From Chamaelirium japonicum (taxonomy: Eukaryota > Streptophyta > Magnoliopsida > Liliales > Melanthiaceae), in assembly GCA_947650365.1 (NCBI GenBank), contig OX393552.1, positions 19,614,851-19,678,850 of the forward strand: DNA of 64,000 bases, written 5' to 3'. Below the pieces are notes generated by a model, which saw only the letters and a program-made list of their open reading frames with translations, was not told where the DNA came from and ran no database searches. A program made the translations under genes and the position numbers. Below, one piece after another: positions 46,901 through 59,695 of this stretch. The stretch's first letter is position 1; each line of letters starts with the position of its first letter.

Positions 46901-48454
46901 ACAGGCAAGATTAACTTACATTTGTCACAAGCCATGATTCTAAGTGAAACATAGGGATAAAATTCAAAATGTAGACATTAAATCAAAAAAACATTTGATA
47001 ATGTAATGCCTAGCCACATAAATTACTAGAAAGACTTGCATAACATTTTGTATCATGCAATTATGCAACAATGTCTATAAAAATGTGTATAAATACTCCT
47101 CATAAGGATAACAATTTCAGACTACTATCAGGGTTTTAAATCTCGGCTGATACCGGTACGTACCGGTTTTGGCCGGTTCGAGACCGGTACTGCATCCGAT
47201 CCCGATACCTGGCCCGTATCGGCTGGTACCGGTACGTACCGGTCCATATCGGCCGGTTCAGGCCGGTACGGACCGGTACCGACAGGTTATTTTTTTTTTT
47301 TTTTTGGTTTTTTGGGTTTTTTTAAGGTTTTTTTTCTCAACCGGTACCGGTCCGTACCGGCCGGTACCGGTACGTACCGGCCAATACATACCGGTTCAGG
47401 GCCGACCGATACCGTGATTTTAAACCTTGACTACTATATAACAAGAAAGTCCTGAAATCTTTTATTTAGAAGCAAATTTAGAATTGAATCCATTTCTTGA
47501 CAACCTATATCTTATAATTTTGATAAAAGATGTATATGTTCATTAAATTAGTTATATATAAAAATGGATTATAGATAGAGTGGGGCAATGGGGGTCTTGG
47601 ACAAATTTCTAAAAAATAATTTAATTTATACCAAAGTAGCCTTAGTCAAGTATCAGAGTGTGGGGAATATTCAAGTGCTAGAGTGAGCAAATTGTGCTCT
47701 ATAAAAAAATAGGATAGGGAAAACCCAGGAACTGTAGCAATATGGAATGCTATGAAGATGTCTGCTTATTTGGGTTTTTCAATGCAAGTGAATCTGTGAT
47801 GTTTATTGTTTAAAAAAGACATGACAAATTACAAATGATAAATCATGAAAAAGTATAAGTTTGACAGAAATAATCGTAATAAAATACGGATGCATGTTGA
47901 AATTAGAGAGGATTTACAAGCAGTAGGACGCGTGTACAAGATCAAGATGCGTGTGCGGCACACCCCAAATATTAGATCTTGTCTATACATATAAAATACT
48001 AGGGCTGCAACTTGGGTTGTACTAGCCCGGACTCAACATGACCTAACCCTAGTTTTGATAGGATTGGGTTGGGTGTTATTATTTGTGGGTTGGTTAGGGT
48101 TGAAAAATACCTAACCGAGGTCGGGTTGGGGTGGGTTAGGGTTGACTGGTTGAGTCTTGGGTTCGACCCGAACCCGAACCCGACCCAAACAAATCAAAAA
48201 ACAATTTCATATTCTTATACAAAATCAGTTTTCAGATGTTTATTAAAAATATTGATTTCAAATAAATGGCTTAAACTAAAATATTATTGATTGAAAAAAA
48301 TTCACCAAGATGAATATAAAACCAATTAGAAACACGAAAGACAGCTAAAAAATTTTGAATGCATAAAAACTTTTCTTCGTTGAAATACCATTTATCAAGA
48401 CAACATTTTTTTTGAAAAATGATTTCTTTAAAAAAATTTCCTAAGAGCACGAAT

Positions 48455-48489
<35 letters not shown>

Positions 48490-51400
48490 TATGAGCATGA
48501 AACCAAGACACTAAATCCAGTGTTCGATGTGAGTGCAAGCTATGAGCAGCACAAAACTAAGTGTTTGAAGTGATATAAAGAGTAAGATGAAATATGAGAC
48601 ATGCAATCATCCAAAATGTTGTCTAAGTTCTCTAGGCCACATTACATGTTCCTAAATGTGATTGCCATTGGCTTTGTGAATCCGAAGCAGCTTGAGTCTG
48701 GAAGCTTTCAATTGAATCTTTTATTTGATCTTTCATCTAAGCTTCCATTGTAGTTTCATTCAGGAACTGACAACCGTCTTCACCAACTCCATGACTCAAA
48801 CACTCAACTTTTTACAAATTAACTACGAAATTTGCAAAGATAAATACACCACATAAGATGGTTTCAAAGTCATTGGTCTTCATAGTAGTTAGATCCATCG
48901 CCATATCTGTTTGTTGCATGGACAGGCGAACATCACGATTAATTGATACATGAGTTCTCGTTGTAGTATGCCACAAGAAATTGCTCTTGAATTCTTACAA
49001 GGTCTCTCAAGATCAAATACTCAATAGTTGGATCTTCTGCTAATACCATACAAAAAAGTAGTAGACCCATATGTTAACTCCTTGAATAAGGGAGAAGGAT
49101 CTTATTGACAAGGCTTGACGTAGTTCAGGTGTAGCCTTAACCCAAGGTTGTTGAAGAAAAATTACTCTTCCAACGTTGCTTCAAACCCAAGGTCTGTAAA
49201 ATATCACTGAAGATTTAACTTTGATTCCTTTTAGATAATCTAGTGCGGTGAAAAATGGTATTCATGATATTGCATGTGATCTTGATCTTGGAAGCTTTTC
49301 ATAGAAGTCATGTGCTAAAAGCCTAAAAAACACACTCCAAGCACTAGTTGTAACTAGGAGTGCAACTTAGTTCAAGTCCAACCATGAACCGAACCAGTCT
49401 GATCTCAATTGGCTGGTTTGGTTCGGATTTTTAACTATCTTGGGTCGGATATGGTTCCAAAGTTTCGAGTTCAGTAGAACTGAACCAAACCATGGACCAC
49501 TTATGAAGCATTAGGATTTGTTTTCACTAGAATCCTACATGAATGTATATATGCCGTTGGAATTTCTAAATTGTGTAAATAAATATTTTTCTACATCAAC
49601 TTGATGTTTGGGAGTATACAACGTATAACGTTATTAAGTTACATAATATGAAGTTTGATAAGTTACTTTCATAAGTTACTTTGTTAGCAAGCTGTATTTG
49701 ATTATCCTGCTATTGCTTAGATAGGGAGTATACATATTTTTATAGAAAATATTTTTATGTCATAGTTTTATATATGGACAATTGGAGTTATCAATTATAG
49801 CTTTTGTTAGATAAAATGTACGTACCAAAAAAAATCTTCTAAAACCAAACCAAATTGAACTTATCATGGTATGGTTAGCTCTGGTTTTGAAAGTCAATGG
49901 TTCTGGTTAGGAAAATTGGAACCGGTCTTAGATTGGGTGTGTTCTGGTTTGTGGCTAAACCAAAGCAATTTGAAACGAGTTGCACCCTTAGCGGTAAGCC
50001 TGTAACACCAGAGTCATGCAATCAGTCCAGGGGATTTTCCTTGGGCACCTCTTTGAGCTCCTCCTCGACTCCTCGATGGGATCATTTGGATTGTTTTGTT
50101 GATTCCATCATGGCTCATTCTTGTGATTCCTCCGTAGCTTCTCATCAAGCTCATTTGCGAAGAGAGGGATTGAGATCCAAATATCCAATCAGCAATGACA
50201 AGTCCCACTAGGAGTTATCTTTAGAAAGATTCCTCCTTTCTCAAGAATTCCCTTTCGATGAATTCAAGAGTTTAGATTTGTGGTTGATAATGAATTTAAT
50301 GGCCCATCCTTTTGTGATGTTACGTTTCAACCTCCAAATACCTTATCTAAGATGTTCCACCTGAAGTTGGAGGTCAACTTATTGAATCACATGCATGATC
50401 AATTTGATTCTGCATATCTACCATATACTTTCATCGGCAAGACTAGCATGACCTCCCATGTTAATTGTTGATCCTTGTCCTTGCCACAAAAAGTAAGAGG
50501 AAAAACCTCGCTCTGCTAGCAATGGCAAAGTTTGATACCAAAAGAAACAATAGTACCAATTGATGATGGACTAAAGATCCTACAAGATGGATCAATCAAT
50601 AATGCATGTCACATAGAGAGAGAGATTCCCAACAAGTAGTCACAAGCAATAAATCATGTTTGAATCTTGATGTAAATCAATATTCAAAAATTGAAATCAC
50701 AACCTTATAACCTCTTTGATCTATATCGTCAACCCAGCACAAAAATAATCTATTTGGCACTCAAATAATAAAAAAGAAGAGCCATAAATTAAATAAAAAG
50801 AGAATTACGGATATAATTTCTACAAAAAACTCAGCAAAAGAAACCACACATAAAATAGGACCGGCCGAACTAGATTGTCTTCTTTAAGAAGAGTCATATC
50901 CTAACAAATAGGCAGTCGACCCTTATAATAAAGGAGAGGAAAACTAACAATAAATGGGAAGGACCCATCCCCATAAGAGAATTCCTATGCGCTTCCCCTA
51001 CCCAAAGGCGAACCTTGCGGGTGGGAGAAAAATAAAGAATCCTCTCTTGTCTGAGAGCTCGTTTTTATCCTATATTATTCCTTTAATTAAGGAATTTGTC
51101 ATGGTTGACCAATAATATGTAGCAGCTCACTTTTTTAAGTACCTACATAATATGTGCAATTAAGTCCCAACTTTCCTAAAAATTAAAACATGGGTCCTAT
51201 TTGACTAAAATGAATATGAAAAAACACTAAAATTTACCTAAATATACTCTAAAGGGCTAGAATAAAGAATAAATCTCATGGCCTAGAAAGCAAGAACACT
51301 TCCCTAAAGGAGTGGTGGCATTGTCTAACATGTGTCGAGCACGGACAAAAAATGGACACGTTTTAGATATGTTCCTTACGAGTCCATTTATTTTATTTTT

Positions 51401-54400
51401 TTTCAGTTACATCTTGGGCACGTTGCTGTCACAAAGCACACATGGACACATTTTAAACATGGAGAGCAAAATTATTTTTAAGAACACATGGTTTCTGTAA
51501 TTTAGGAAAGTTTTGGGTTTCTTATGTAAAATTCAACCCATTTTTAGAATTTTTTAATAAAACAGTGTTTTTTAAAAAAATCTAACTTTAATTTAAGGTT
51601 TTATAATTGTGCTGTTCATTTAGAAATTTTTTAAAAAAAATGTGTTTAGTATATACAAAAAATATTGGTATGGCGGATATGTACCATTTGTGTTTTTTAA
51701 TCAAAATAAATGAATAAAGAGACATGATGGATGTTAAAGGGATAGTAGTCATGATTTTCGTGAATATATGGTTGAACCCTATTCACCCATGCATCAAAAA
51801 GGAAAACGTGTGGTTCTTTCTTTTTTGTAGCTTATTGTTATCATAGAGTGCATAAGTCCAAAATAGGTTGCCTAGTTTATAGGGTGGGCAAGACTAACTC
51901 TCAAAGGATTGATTAGTAGCTTAGAGAATGTGTAGATGACAAAGAGCTCCAGGCCCAATTGGTACCAAAAGAATCTTAAGGGGGGGGGGGGGGAAGTAGA
52001 AATTTTAGATAGATAGAGTATGTGTAGGTAACAAAGAGCTCCAGGCCCAATTGGTGCCAGAAGAATCTTAGATAGAGGTTTATGTTCTTCAAAAGGAGGA
52101 GGGACTGATGTGCGCAGGGGGGGGGTAGTAGAAATTTAAACTTGTTGGTAAAAAACACAGTTTCCAAGAGGATGATAACCAAGTTCAGAAGTACTGGTGT
52201 TTCTGCTACAGCCATGTTATGACGGAAGAAAATCAGATAAGTGAATGATCATGAAGACAATGTTTCATTCATGGCTCAAAATGAAGAATAGCGTATGAAA
52301 ATTTTTCATCAAATTAACCATTGAATCTTGGTTTAGCACTTAAAAAGACTTTCATTGTCTAATCATCGAAAATTTTCAGCATATTTACCTTTGTTGTTCA
52401 AACCAAAATTGAATCTAGCATTGGTGAGCTAAGTCAACATGACTCCATCAAGTTCTAAGTCTCTCATTCCAACCAATTCATGGAAGTGTCCAATGTTGAT
52501 TGTCACTTAACATTTTTGACGCTTTGAGCAGAAGGCAAGTAAAATCATGTGGAAAAAAGTTGACTTTCTTGTTCCCTCTGAAGTTGCAAAATAATAGGTT
52601 CAAGAAAAACAAATTAAAACAAGTCGGAGGCACAACAACGAAGGTTGAATAGAATATTATTTCATCAATTGATACTGTGGAAGTGGATATTTAAAAGCTA
52701 GTGCTATTTAATGGTCAAACAGGTAGCGGTTGTAGAGACACTTATATGACTAAAGGATTTTTAATATTTATCTTTTTGTGTGATAACTCCAATTAGATGT
52801 CAAGCTTGTCGGAATCTGAAATGGCGAACCCCTTCAAGGTCAATTAAAGGTCCTACAGCTTTCTAGGGAATGGTGAACAATATAGCTTATTAATGTTCTC
52901 TACTTCCTCCTCTTCATCGTTTCTTTCTTTTAAAGCTTTTATTTGAAGACATGTAACCATTCAGATCTGAACTCAACAAACCATCACCGGATCAATGAAT
53001 CATAGTTTCCTCATACATGGTCTAGAACCTTAGCAACAAAATGTCTGAGATTCTACAACATTGGGCATTTTGGTCAACTAATCTGATCACAGGCATTGTT
53101 AAGAAACCCAAACTTCAGGTTTCAATAAGAAAAGGTCGTCCTCTATTTCATATGGCCAAGTTTTTCATGTCTTGTGAACTGTTCCTTTTTCTTGTGAGCC
53201 GTTCCATTTTCAGTGCAGTAGAAACAGCATCTTCATCAGACTCACTTATTTTTTGGGTTCTGGATTGACCAGTTTCACAAAAACTGGAAGCCAAACAGTC
53301 ACATGAACTTTTGCCTCGGATTGCATCAATGTTCATCCTGGAATTAACGAAGACCCTGCAGTTCCCCGCAATCTGGAATCTCCCTTGAAAATACATGATG
53401 ATCAAAGTTTCAACTTTTCTTCAGCAAGAAGGAAAATTGTATATTATACATTTATACATAATCAGTATAACCTTTAGCAAATTTCATGTAGCTTACACTA
53501 GGTATTTAGCAAAAACAGTTCTAAACAAATATTTGCAAATGTATCACTTGTATATCATAACTCAATTATCAAATGTCTTGTATTAAATGCAATCTTGAAA
53601 GAAAGAATACAGACACACAGCAAAATGTGAGCATGTCATGCGTGAAAAAAAGGAAGAAATTGTTCAATATCTTTGTTCAGTGGTTTTAAAGGTATCTCGG
53701 AAATCCACATCCATGTTTACCTTAAGTTGAAGATAAGTGACAAATGTTTTTTAAGGTATCTCAAAATATATCATTCATATTAAGCTTAAATGAAGATAAG
53801 TGATCAAAGGTTTCATCTCCCATTTATTTCACAGTATGTTTTTAAGCATATGTTAAATTTTAACAAAAAACATATTCAAAATTTACAGATTTATCTGTAA
53901 AATGCCTCCATGTAGCCAAAGTACTTTAATTATCAAATATTTGTCCATATTTTTGGACAAGTTTTAACCATATTGCGACAAAATCATGATCATAACAGGC
54001 ATTAAAAATGTTTTCTTTGTTATCTAGTTAAATACATGTTTATTTGGTCAGGAAATCAAGCTTCTGGTTAAGGAGATACTTTCTAGCATTATTATATGGG
54101 TCATTTTTAACAACAAAGTCATCAAGCAATCTCCCACATCATCAAATCAAATCTATGATATAGGAAACTTCTTGAAGATGCTTACATGTTTTTAAGAAAT
54201 CAACCAACGGGTTCTGAAGTTACCGGATATAAATCTGAAGCTTCGTGGCAAGGAATGTTCGTCCAACAAAGATAGGACGTCCTTAGTCAAATCAAATATG
54301 CAGAACTGTTTGATTTATTGCCTTACGTCTGCAGACAACCTGCACAGATCCATTTGGTATTATTCATTGGGTTATTGTGATAAAGTTTGCTTTAAGTTTG

Positions 54401-57400
54401 GGTTTTATTGAATTCTTTGAGGTGATATTCTTCTCCCTTATGGTTATTAAAGTCATTGTCTGACCATACATTAATCACTACCCTATATACAGAATCATAT
54501 TCAATTATAATCTTTTAAATATCTTTCAAGTTAAGGAACTAATCGATCTTAGTCTTCTTTAATATGAAATTCTCTGGGCAGATTCTCATGCAACTACCAT
54601 AGAAAATATTCCATGTGGCACTAGTTTCGTCTCGAGAAGAGAGAGTTGGTCATTGCCTACATGATGATGGTGGTGGCAATTATTAATATCATGAGTCACA
54701 AAGATAATAATTAACTTGTCTAGAATCTAGATAACATGATGATGTGTAAATATCAAGAATTTCCATTTCATAAATACTTCATTGCACCAATTTAGATATT
54801 TCTTGGTAAAAAGCTAATGGAAGACATTTTCTGCACACTAGAAAAATATAAAATGACAATTAAGATTAGACATCATGCAAAGCTGAACAAAATACGTTAT
54901 GGTGTTATTGAAAAAAAATTAAGTAAGACAAACTTAGACCTCTAAGGCTCTAATAATAACTGGTAAGGTATTCACCATAAAAGGAAAGGGCAATAAGGCC
55001 TACAAAGCCATGCACAAATAGATACGTAAAAGGCATCGTTGCTCTATACAAGGAGGATTTCCATCAGAGTGTCCGCTTTTGACTCCAAGACCCTAGGATC
55101 TCTCTCTGAGGACTCCGTTGACTCAATTCCCTTTCCAAGGTCCACTAGGAATCCTCAAAATCCCTCTTCTGGTCAACCTTTCATAGGCTAAAACAGAGTG
55201 GTCCCTTGACTATATCATGTTCAGTACACGGTATTCTTAATTCTTACATAAGTCTTAATAATATGCACATGCAGCACATATAGCCTGGGAGTAGCTTTGG
55301 GGAACAAGGCATGAAACAAGGCTCTAACAAGAAGTCCTCCACTAATTTGCCCAATTTCTACCCAATGAATGTCTATTTCCATTTTTATTAGTTTTAAATT
55401 AAAGGGTTGATTTGTAATTTTGGAGAGCTTATATGAACATATGTTACGTAGCTTATATTTGAATATTTGATGCAATTTAGGTATGAAATGCAAAAGAATG
55501 CTCATTTTCGGGAAGCATGGGGCATTGGGGTCAAGCAAGCCCACCATTTAGACCATGTCGTAGTAATTACATGTAAAGGGTTGATTTGCTAATAGATTGC
55601 ATGAAATTGAGATAAAAATTTAAAATTTATCGAAAATAATACTTCGTCTTGATTTAAAGCCTATGATCTAATACTTTGTGTCAATAACTCATCGTGATAG
55701 TTTTGTTCACGAGATCCCAATGTTGAATGTTCTACAGGCATCTCCATCATCGGATGTTGATCATCTAGTGATGAAGCACTACATGCTCGAGCCTGAGCAT
55801 CATCATCTTCAAGGAATCATGCTCCGCCTAATACCTTGAATTTCACTCCTAAGGTTGTTCTTCTATATGCCTCTCTTGATGCACCCACAATTACAATCAG
55901 AGTCATCATGCTTCTGTTGTGAAAGTGACACCTGATATGGTGGTGGTCCTTTACTATGACATCGATCACCATGCATGTTCGATAATGGCGAGAATGGGTC
56001 TACGTAGGTTGGCCACATCAAGTCCGACATGTCTCCCACATGTTGGATGAGTTCTTACTTGTTGATCATCTCAATTAACATCTTTACACCAACAAGTTCT
56101 TGCTGATAAAAAGGATAACCGTAGGTGTTTCTATAGTTATTGATCTCTTGAGACTCCTACCAACCAAAAATTCCACTTCTGATAAAGGTAGATAATCACC
56201 TTCATGTAAAAGCAACATAGCCCTCTATGTCCAAATTCAAAAGGATCTCTTGAACACGATAAAAAATTGTCATTGTTTTCATCAATACACATAGAATCAC
56301 TGCATCCTACTTTGGAGTTCAAAGAATCTGACACCCCATTCTTGTGCCCAATATTCTTGGCAACCTCTAATGGTGTCCTAGAGTATCCTTTTCTTTTCTT
56401 GAGCATGGATATGCTAACTTTCTCATTCTTATTGACATATTTGCAAGTTGCAACACACAATTCACATGGATGAATGGGTGAAATCCCTTGAAACTTATAT
56501 TTTATCATGATACAACGATTGTTGATAAAAACCCAGTTGTTGTAATTCTATATTCGCAAGGAGCTTGCTATCATGGAAAGTTGGTACTTACCATCTAAAA
56601 CACACCCATACCCATGTCAAAATCATCAAGCAAGAGAATTATTATGAATTCTGGGTGCATCTCAGGGTGAGAGCTTTTCCTGTTAATGTATTTTAACCAA
56701 GCAAATTTATATTATCCTTACCTATATTACGCGAATATAGATCCCCAATTGAGGGTCAGCAATATTAATATTTTCCAAGTTTAAACAGAACAAGTAAGAG
56801 GTATATTACAAGTATGATGCTATCACTATTTCCGACAGTTGCTATCTTTGACATATGCCAATATGTAATGCATCTCTATCTTTGACACCCCCAATTGATG
56901 CCGATTCCAAGCTAGGGGTTTGATGAATACATCATTATCCTTACGGACCTTACCTATATTAAATGAATATAGATCCCCTGTTGAGGAATCAGCAATATTA
57001 ATATTTTTAAAGTTTAAACATAACCAATAAGAGGAATATTACAAGTATGATGCTATCACTATTTCTGACAGTTGCTATCTTTGACATATGTCAATAGGTA
57101 AGCATCTATCTCTGACACCCCCTTAAATTTATGATGCAAAGTCAACGATTGACTACGTGTTTCTGAAAATTGATGCGGATTCCAAGCTAGGGGTTTGCTG
57201 AATACATCGAATAATCTAAAGAATGATAGAAATGTGGGGAAAAATAATGATGTGATTATCAAAAGCATCATGGATTTAGTTACAATTGATGTGAATAAGT
57301 TTGGCGCGCTAATGAAAAACTGGGGCTGTAATTTGAATAGCACTTGAAATATCTTCGTGTAGAGGAGTAGAAAGTGATTGAGCAAGTTCAAGTTCAGAAA

Positions 57401-59684
57401 GCAACCCATGCAACTAGGTTAGGTTAGCTAAATGATATAGCACGATATTCAACCTCAATGGAAGCTTTGGAGACTCTTTCTTGTTTCTTACACTTCCATG
57501 AAATCCAATTATGACCAAGATACATGTACCAACGTTACCAACCGGTCGTAGATAAACTTGTATTAGGGCATCCGACAAAATCAACATCACTATCTGAAAC
57601 AAACTGAAGAGAGTAGTCAATAAGATGGATAAGCTGCAAGCTGGGTAACCAAGAAGATATTGAATGATTCATTGAACAAGAACCATGTGAAGATGACAAG
57701 AACTCACGAATAGACTCGCGAGGTGAACAACATATGAAATGTCTGGCCTATAAATTGTCAAGTAGACTAGGTTATGAACAAGTTCTGAAAGGTCTCTATT
57801 ATCTTGTTGATATTTGACATTATCCGCAAGAGGTGTATCAATAAAGTTATATTAAACTAATATATACATGTTTATCTAAGAGAAATATGTTTCATTTATA
57901 AAAATGTTACTATCTTTATAGGCACCTTTATATATGTGTTTTATCATTTACAATAATTCGCTAAATGAATGCAATGTCATTTCATCATGTTAGCTTAGGC
58001 GTTTGATTTCTTTAAATATATTGATGAACCTGTTATTAGCAATCAACTTAGTTATAACTTATAAGTCCGTCTAGGATGTTCTATTTCTATAGATGCATCA
58101 AAATATTATGTTTCACAACTCAAAACATGTCCAATAATAACTAGAAAGAATTACATGCACGACACATGTCAAAAAGAAGGGAAAACATAATGCATCTTAT
58201 TGTGTCACTTGCATGTCAGTAGACATTCGTGTCTCTTTTAAACTCGATCGTGCAGCATGTCATCATGGAACAGTATGATGTGTACTGTACTAGAGCATGT
58301 ACAATACAGCACAATCCTATTAATTTTAGGCATAGTATGAGGATTCCTCACCAACATTGACTCTTCAAGTACCTTTCATCGCACAAGTGGCACTTCATGA
58401 GCAGGGTGCAAACCTAGTCAAGTGACTTAATTCGGACATGTTCAAGCCCAAAAGGGGCCCAAAAGGACAAGAACACGAGACTGCCATTTTTCTGTTACAG
58501 CAAACAACATATCGGGACATGGAAGGCACCATCTAAAGTGAGATTCACCATCTTTTCTTTTTTCTCTTTTATTGTGTGTGGAAAGAGGGGGTGTGATTAA
58601 GAGTCTCATTCAGATTTAAGTTAGGGAAGCTGATTGCTCTTAAGAATTAAGGGAACAAGGTAAAACACTAAAACTGACCCTTGAATTCATCTTTTCCACA
58701 TCTCATTTCATTTAAATATAAACTGACATCATATATGATCGAATCTACTACGGTAAACCAGTAAATAACAAAAAAGGTGGCCCCTTCCCTCCCTAAAACC
58801 CTAACTTAAGTTGGCCCATTTAACCCTAACCTTGGAACACAAATTCCCTCATTCCCTTTTCTTCTACTCTACAGATTTTCCTCAGGTTCTGAACAGCAGG
58901 AGGGTCAACTCCTTTCTCCCAAATCTTCTAACCTTATATTGTTGTTATCTAAGTCAACAGTTAATTAACAAAGCAATGATGCATCGATTATTGTAGTATT
59001 AAACAAAGAAGGCCCATTTGTCGAATTTTCTTAGCATGATGATACATGGGCATCAAGAGGCATAGTCATGATTATGATATCTAAGGTGACATGGAATCAT
59101 ATCTAAGTAGACAATGATGCTAGAGAAAAACTAGCAGAAAACCTTGGAGATCATTACCATGAGAAACCCACAATGAACAGTTTTTGATGTTGCAAAAACA
59201 GTGAATTTGAAACATATTCTGAATGTAGCATTCTCATATGGCAATCTCAATGTTAGAGTGAAACTACTAATCCTATAAGCACCAAAATATAAATTTGTTA
59301 AAGCAATGAGAATTTTTTCCAGAATCTGCCCACAATCAGTTGATCTCTATATGCAAATATTAACTAGGAAACTGGCAATTTAACATATTTTTCTTCCTAA
59401 CAACTTACAGCTCTTTCTGTGGCACCTGGAGGGCCATCAAGAATCTTAATTCGAGCTCTTGACTCCTCGCACATTCTTTTGATATACTCTCCTTTGCGGC
59501 CAATGATACCACCAACTTTATGAGTAGGAACCAATATTCGGAAAACACTGTCTCCAGGCCACCCGGGCCACCTCTTTTCACCACCACCAGCTCCAAGATC
59601 ATCATGTCCTTGTTTCTGATTGTGCGAATTGACAGTTTCTCCAACCATTTCATGGTCGGCCAAACCTTCCGCAGGTGCATCCAT
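43755..59684 (-). CDS. FLK: Three-KH-domain RNA-binding protein, FLK/PEPPER family, complete
   Basis: Nuclear RNA-binding proteins of this family regulate flowering and development; Arabidopsis FLK promotes flowering by lowering FLC expression and PEPPER antagonises it. Six coding exons join on the minus strand: 59684-59409, 46768-46522, 45007-44859, 44738-44451, 44237-44043 and 43955-43755. The total is 1356 nt and 451 aa. KH1 (residues about 45-115) has [12 protein letters not shown]2 (about 138-215) [10 protein letters not shown] and KH3 (about 322-388) [11 protein letters not shown] Pro/His/Met-rich linker (225-320) and a Gly/Tyr tail ending GYGANYGY are typical of FLK orthologues. The Met at 59684 is chosen as the first in frame; a splice acceptor at 59696 implies an upstream, probably noncoding, exon. 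Exon 1 and exon 2 are 12.6 kb apart. FLK is favoured over PEPPER by the tail and linker. Confidence 0.93.
43956..44042 (-). other. FLK intron 5: 87 nt, GC donor, in frame and stop-free
   Basis: The exon E/F junction ...QQLIQ|NFIAG is fixed by the family alignment. That makes the donor CAG|gcacaa (GC, not GT) and the acceptor ttgcag. Length is 87 nt, a multiple of three, and the intron frame has no stop. A pyrimidine run starts about 8 nt from the donor, and a ctgac branch-like site lies about 27 nt before the acceptor. Confidence 0.75.
44043..44237 (-). CDS. FLK: FLK exon 5 (KH3)
   Basis: It encodes the 65 residues from [17 protein letters not shown] to QTAQQLIQ, which is the third KH domain. 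The acceptor is ctccaacag. Confidence 0.95.
44451..44738 (-). CDS. FLK: FLK exon 4 (proline/methionine-rich linker)
   Basis: It encodes [14 protein letters not shown] to QQPPQMVSQ (96 residues). The acceptor is ctccgcag and the donor CAG|gtatgt. The linker contains [15 protein letters not shown], conserved in FLK orthologues. Confidence 0.93.
44859..45007 (-). CDS. FLK: FLK exon 3 (end of KH2)
   Basis: It encodes [19 protein letters not shown] to LPLFEMH after a split Asp codon. The acceptor is ttctgcag and the donor CAT|gtaagt. Confidence 0.93.
45008..46521 (-). other. FLK intron 2 (1514 bp)
   Basis: The segment 45248-45640 is LTR-like: TATATAAGGAGAGGG near 45453 and 'aataaaattttta' about 45 bp later, on the + strand. 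No pair or target duplication was found. The remainder is AT-rich without recognised content. Confidence 0.5.
46522..46768 (-). CDS. FLK: FLK exon 2 (end of KH1, start of KH2)
   Basis: It encodes [19 protein letters not shown] to SNSTVRIL plus one base of a split codon. The acceptor is gttaaag and the donor TTG|gtacag. Confidence 0.93.
47129..47429. mobile_element. Non-autonomous hAT-type element built of CCGGTAC words (301 bp)
   Basis: The ends are CAGGGTTTTAAATCTCGG and, inverted, CAAGGTTTAAAATCACGG. The 8-bp duplication ACTACTAT lies at 47121-47128 and 47430-47437. The interior consists of 'ccggtacgtaccgg' and 'ggccggtac' palindromic words split by a T-run (47288-47335). It has no coding capacity. 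Confidence 0.82.
48000..48200. repeat. Word-rich element with TAGGGCTGCAACTTGGG end
   Basis: It begins TAGGGCTGCAACTTGGG, followed by 'gggttgggt', 'cgacccgaacc' and similar words. The same start occurs at 62900, where another element interrupts it. The right end was not found. A (GT)n run lies at 48462-48486. Confidence 0.5.
49355..49990. mobile_element. Probable hAT-type element (636 bp)
   Basis: The ends are TAGGAGTGCAACT and, inverted, TAAGGGTGCAACT. The flanking octamers agree at only 5 of 8 positions, so the duplication is decayed or absent. The interior carries 'aaccgaacca' and 'ggtttggttcgg' words at both ends and AT-rich DNA in the middle. Confidence 0.55.
50000..51130 (-). mobile_element. 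LTR retrotransposon remnant (LTR plus leader), fossil
   Basis: On the minus strand about 51130-50560 reads like an LTR, with TTATAAGG and a T-rich tail. It is followed by 'ttttggtatcaaactttgcc', a primer-binding-like site, and a decayed gag-like stretch to about 50000. The family is unclear and the element is strongly broken. Confidence 0.4.
51920..52140. repeat. Tandem duplication around 'aagagctccaggcccaattgg'
   Basis: About 100 bp is repeated once: 'acaaagagctccaggcccaa' at 51938 and 52029, each copy followed by a G-run and 'gtagaaatttt/a'. Confidence 0.7.
55700..56510. other. Unrecognised stretch with a 123-codon open frame on the minus strand
   Basis: The minus frame 56508-56137 is open and includes a [10 protein letters not shown] segment, but I recognise no domain. 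The DNA around it looks like decayed transposon sequence. It is recorded as unassigned. Confidence 0.25.
56715..57210. repeat. Tandem duplication of about 230 bp
   Basis: The block 'ccttacctatatta...gaatatagatcccc' to 'ttccaagctaggggtttg(a/c)tgaatacatc' occurs at 56715-56930 and 56946-57208. The second copy has an internal extra segment. It lies beside the copia remnant. Confidence 0.8.
57100..57870 (-). mobile_element. Ty1/copia fragment in FLK intron 1, fossil
   Basis: The minus strand shows the end of copia reverse transcriptase (RPDISYVV block, about 57745), RNase H (about 57650-57430, with an ISWKCKKQ...EYRA stretch) and the family tail toward 57180. Neither LTR was found. It is broken in several places. 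Confidence 0.7.
59409..59684 (-). CDS. FLK: FLK exon 1 (start and most of KH1)
   Basis: It encodes [15 protein letters not shown] to PPGATERA (92 residues). The donor is AGCT|gtaagt. A splice acceptor, ttcag, just before 59695 leaves 11 nt of leader in this exon. [15 protein letters not shown] and GRKG mark KH1. Confidence 0.92.
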
Positions 59685-59695
59685 AAGATATGGTA

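Larger units (their letters stand above)
46769..59408 (-). other. FLK intron 1 (12.6 kb)
   Basis: It interrupts the KH1 coding sequence just after ERA. It contains hAT-type elements, LTR fossils and local duplications (listed separately). No conserved gene was recognised in the rest, including 46900-47120, 48500-49350, 52200-55700 and 57900-59400. Confidence 0.85.

Noticed and set aside
53041-53405. Possible small gene around 53 kb
   Set aside because: Short overlapping frames on both strands, no recognisable domain or splice context within the FLK intron.
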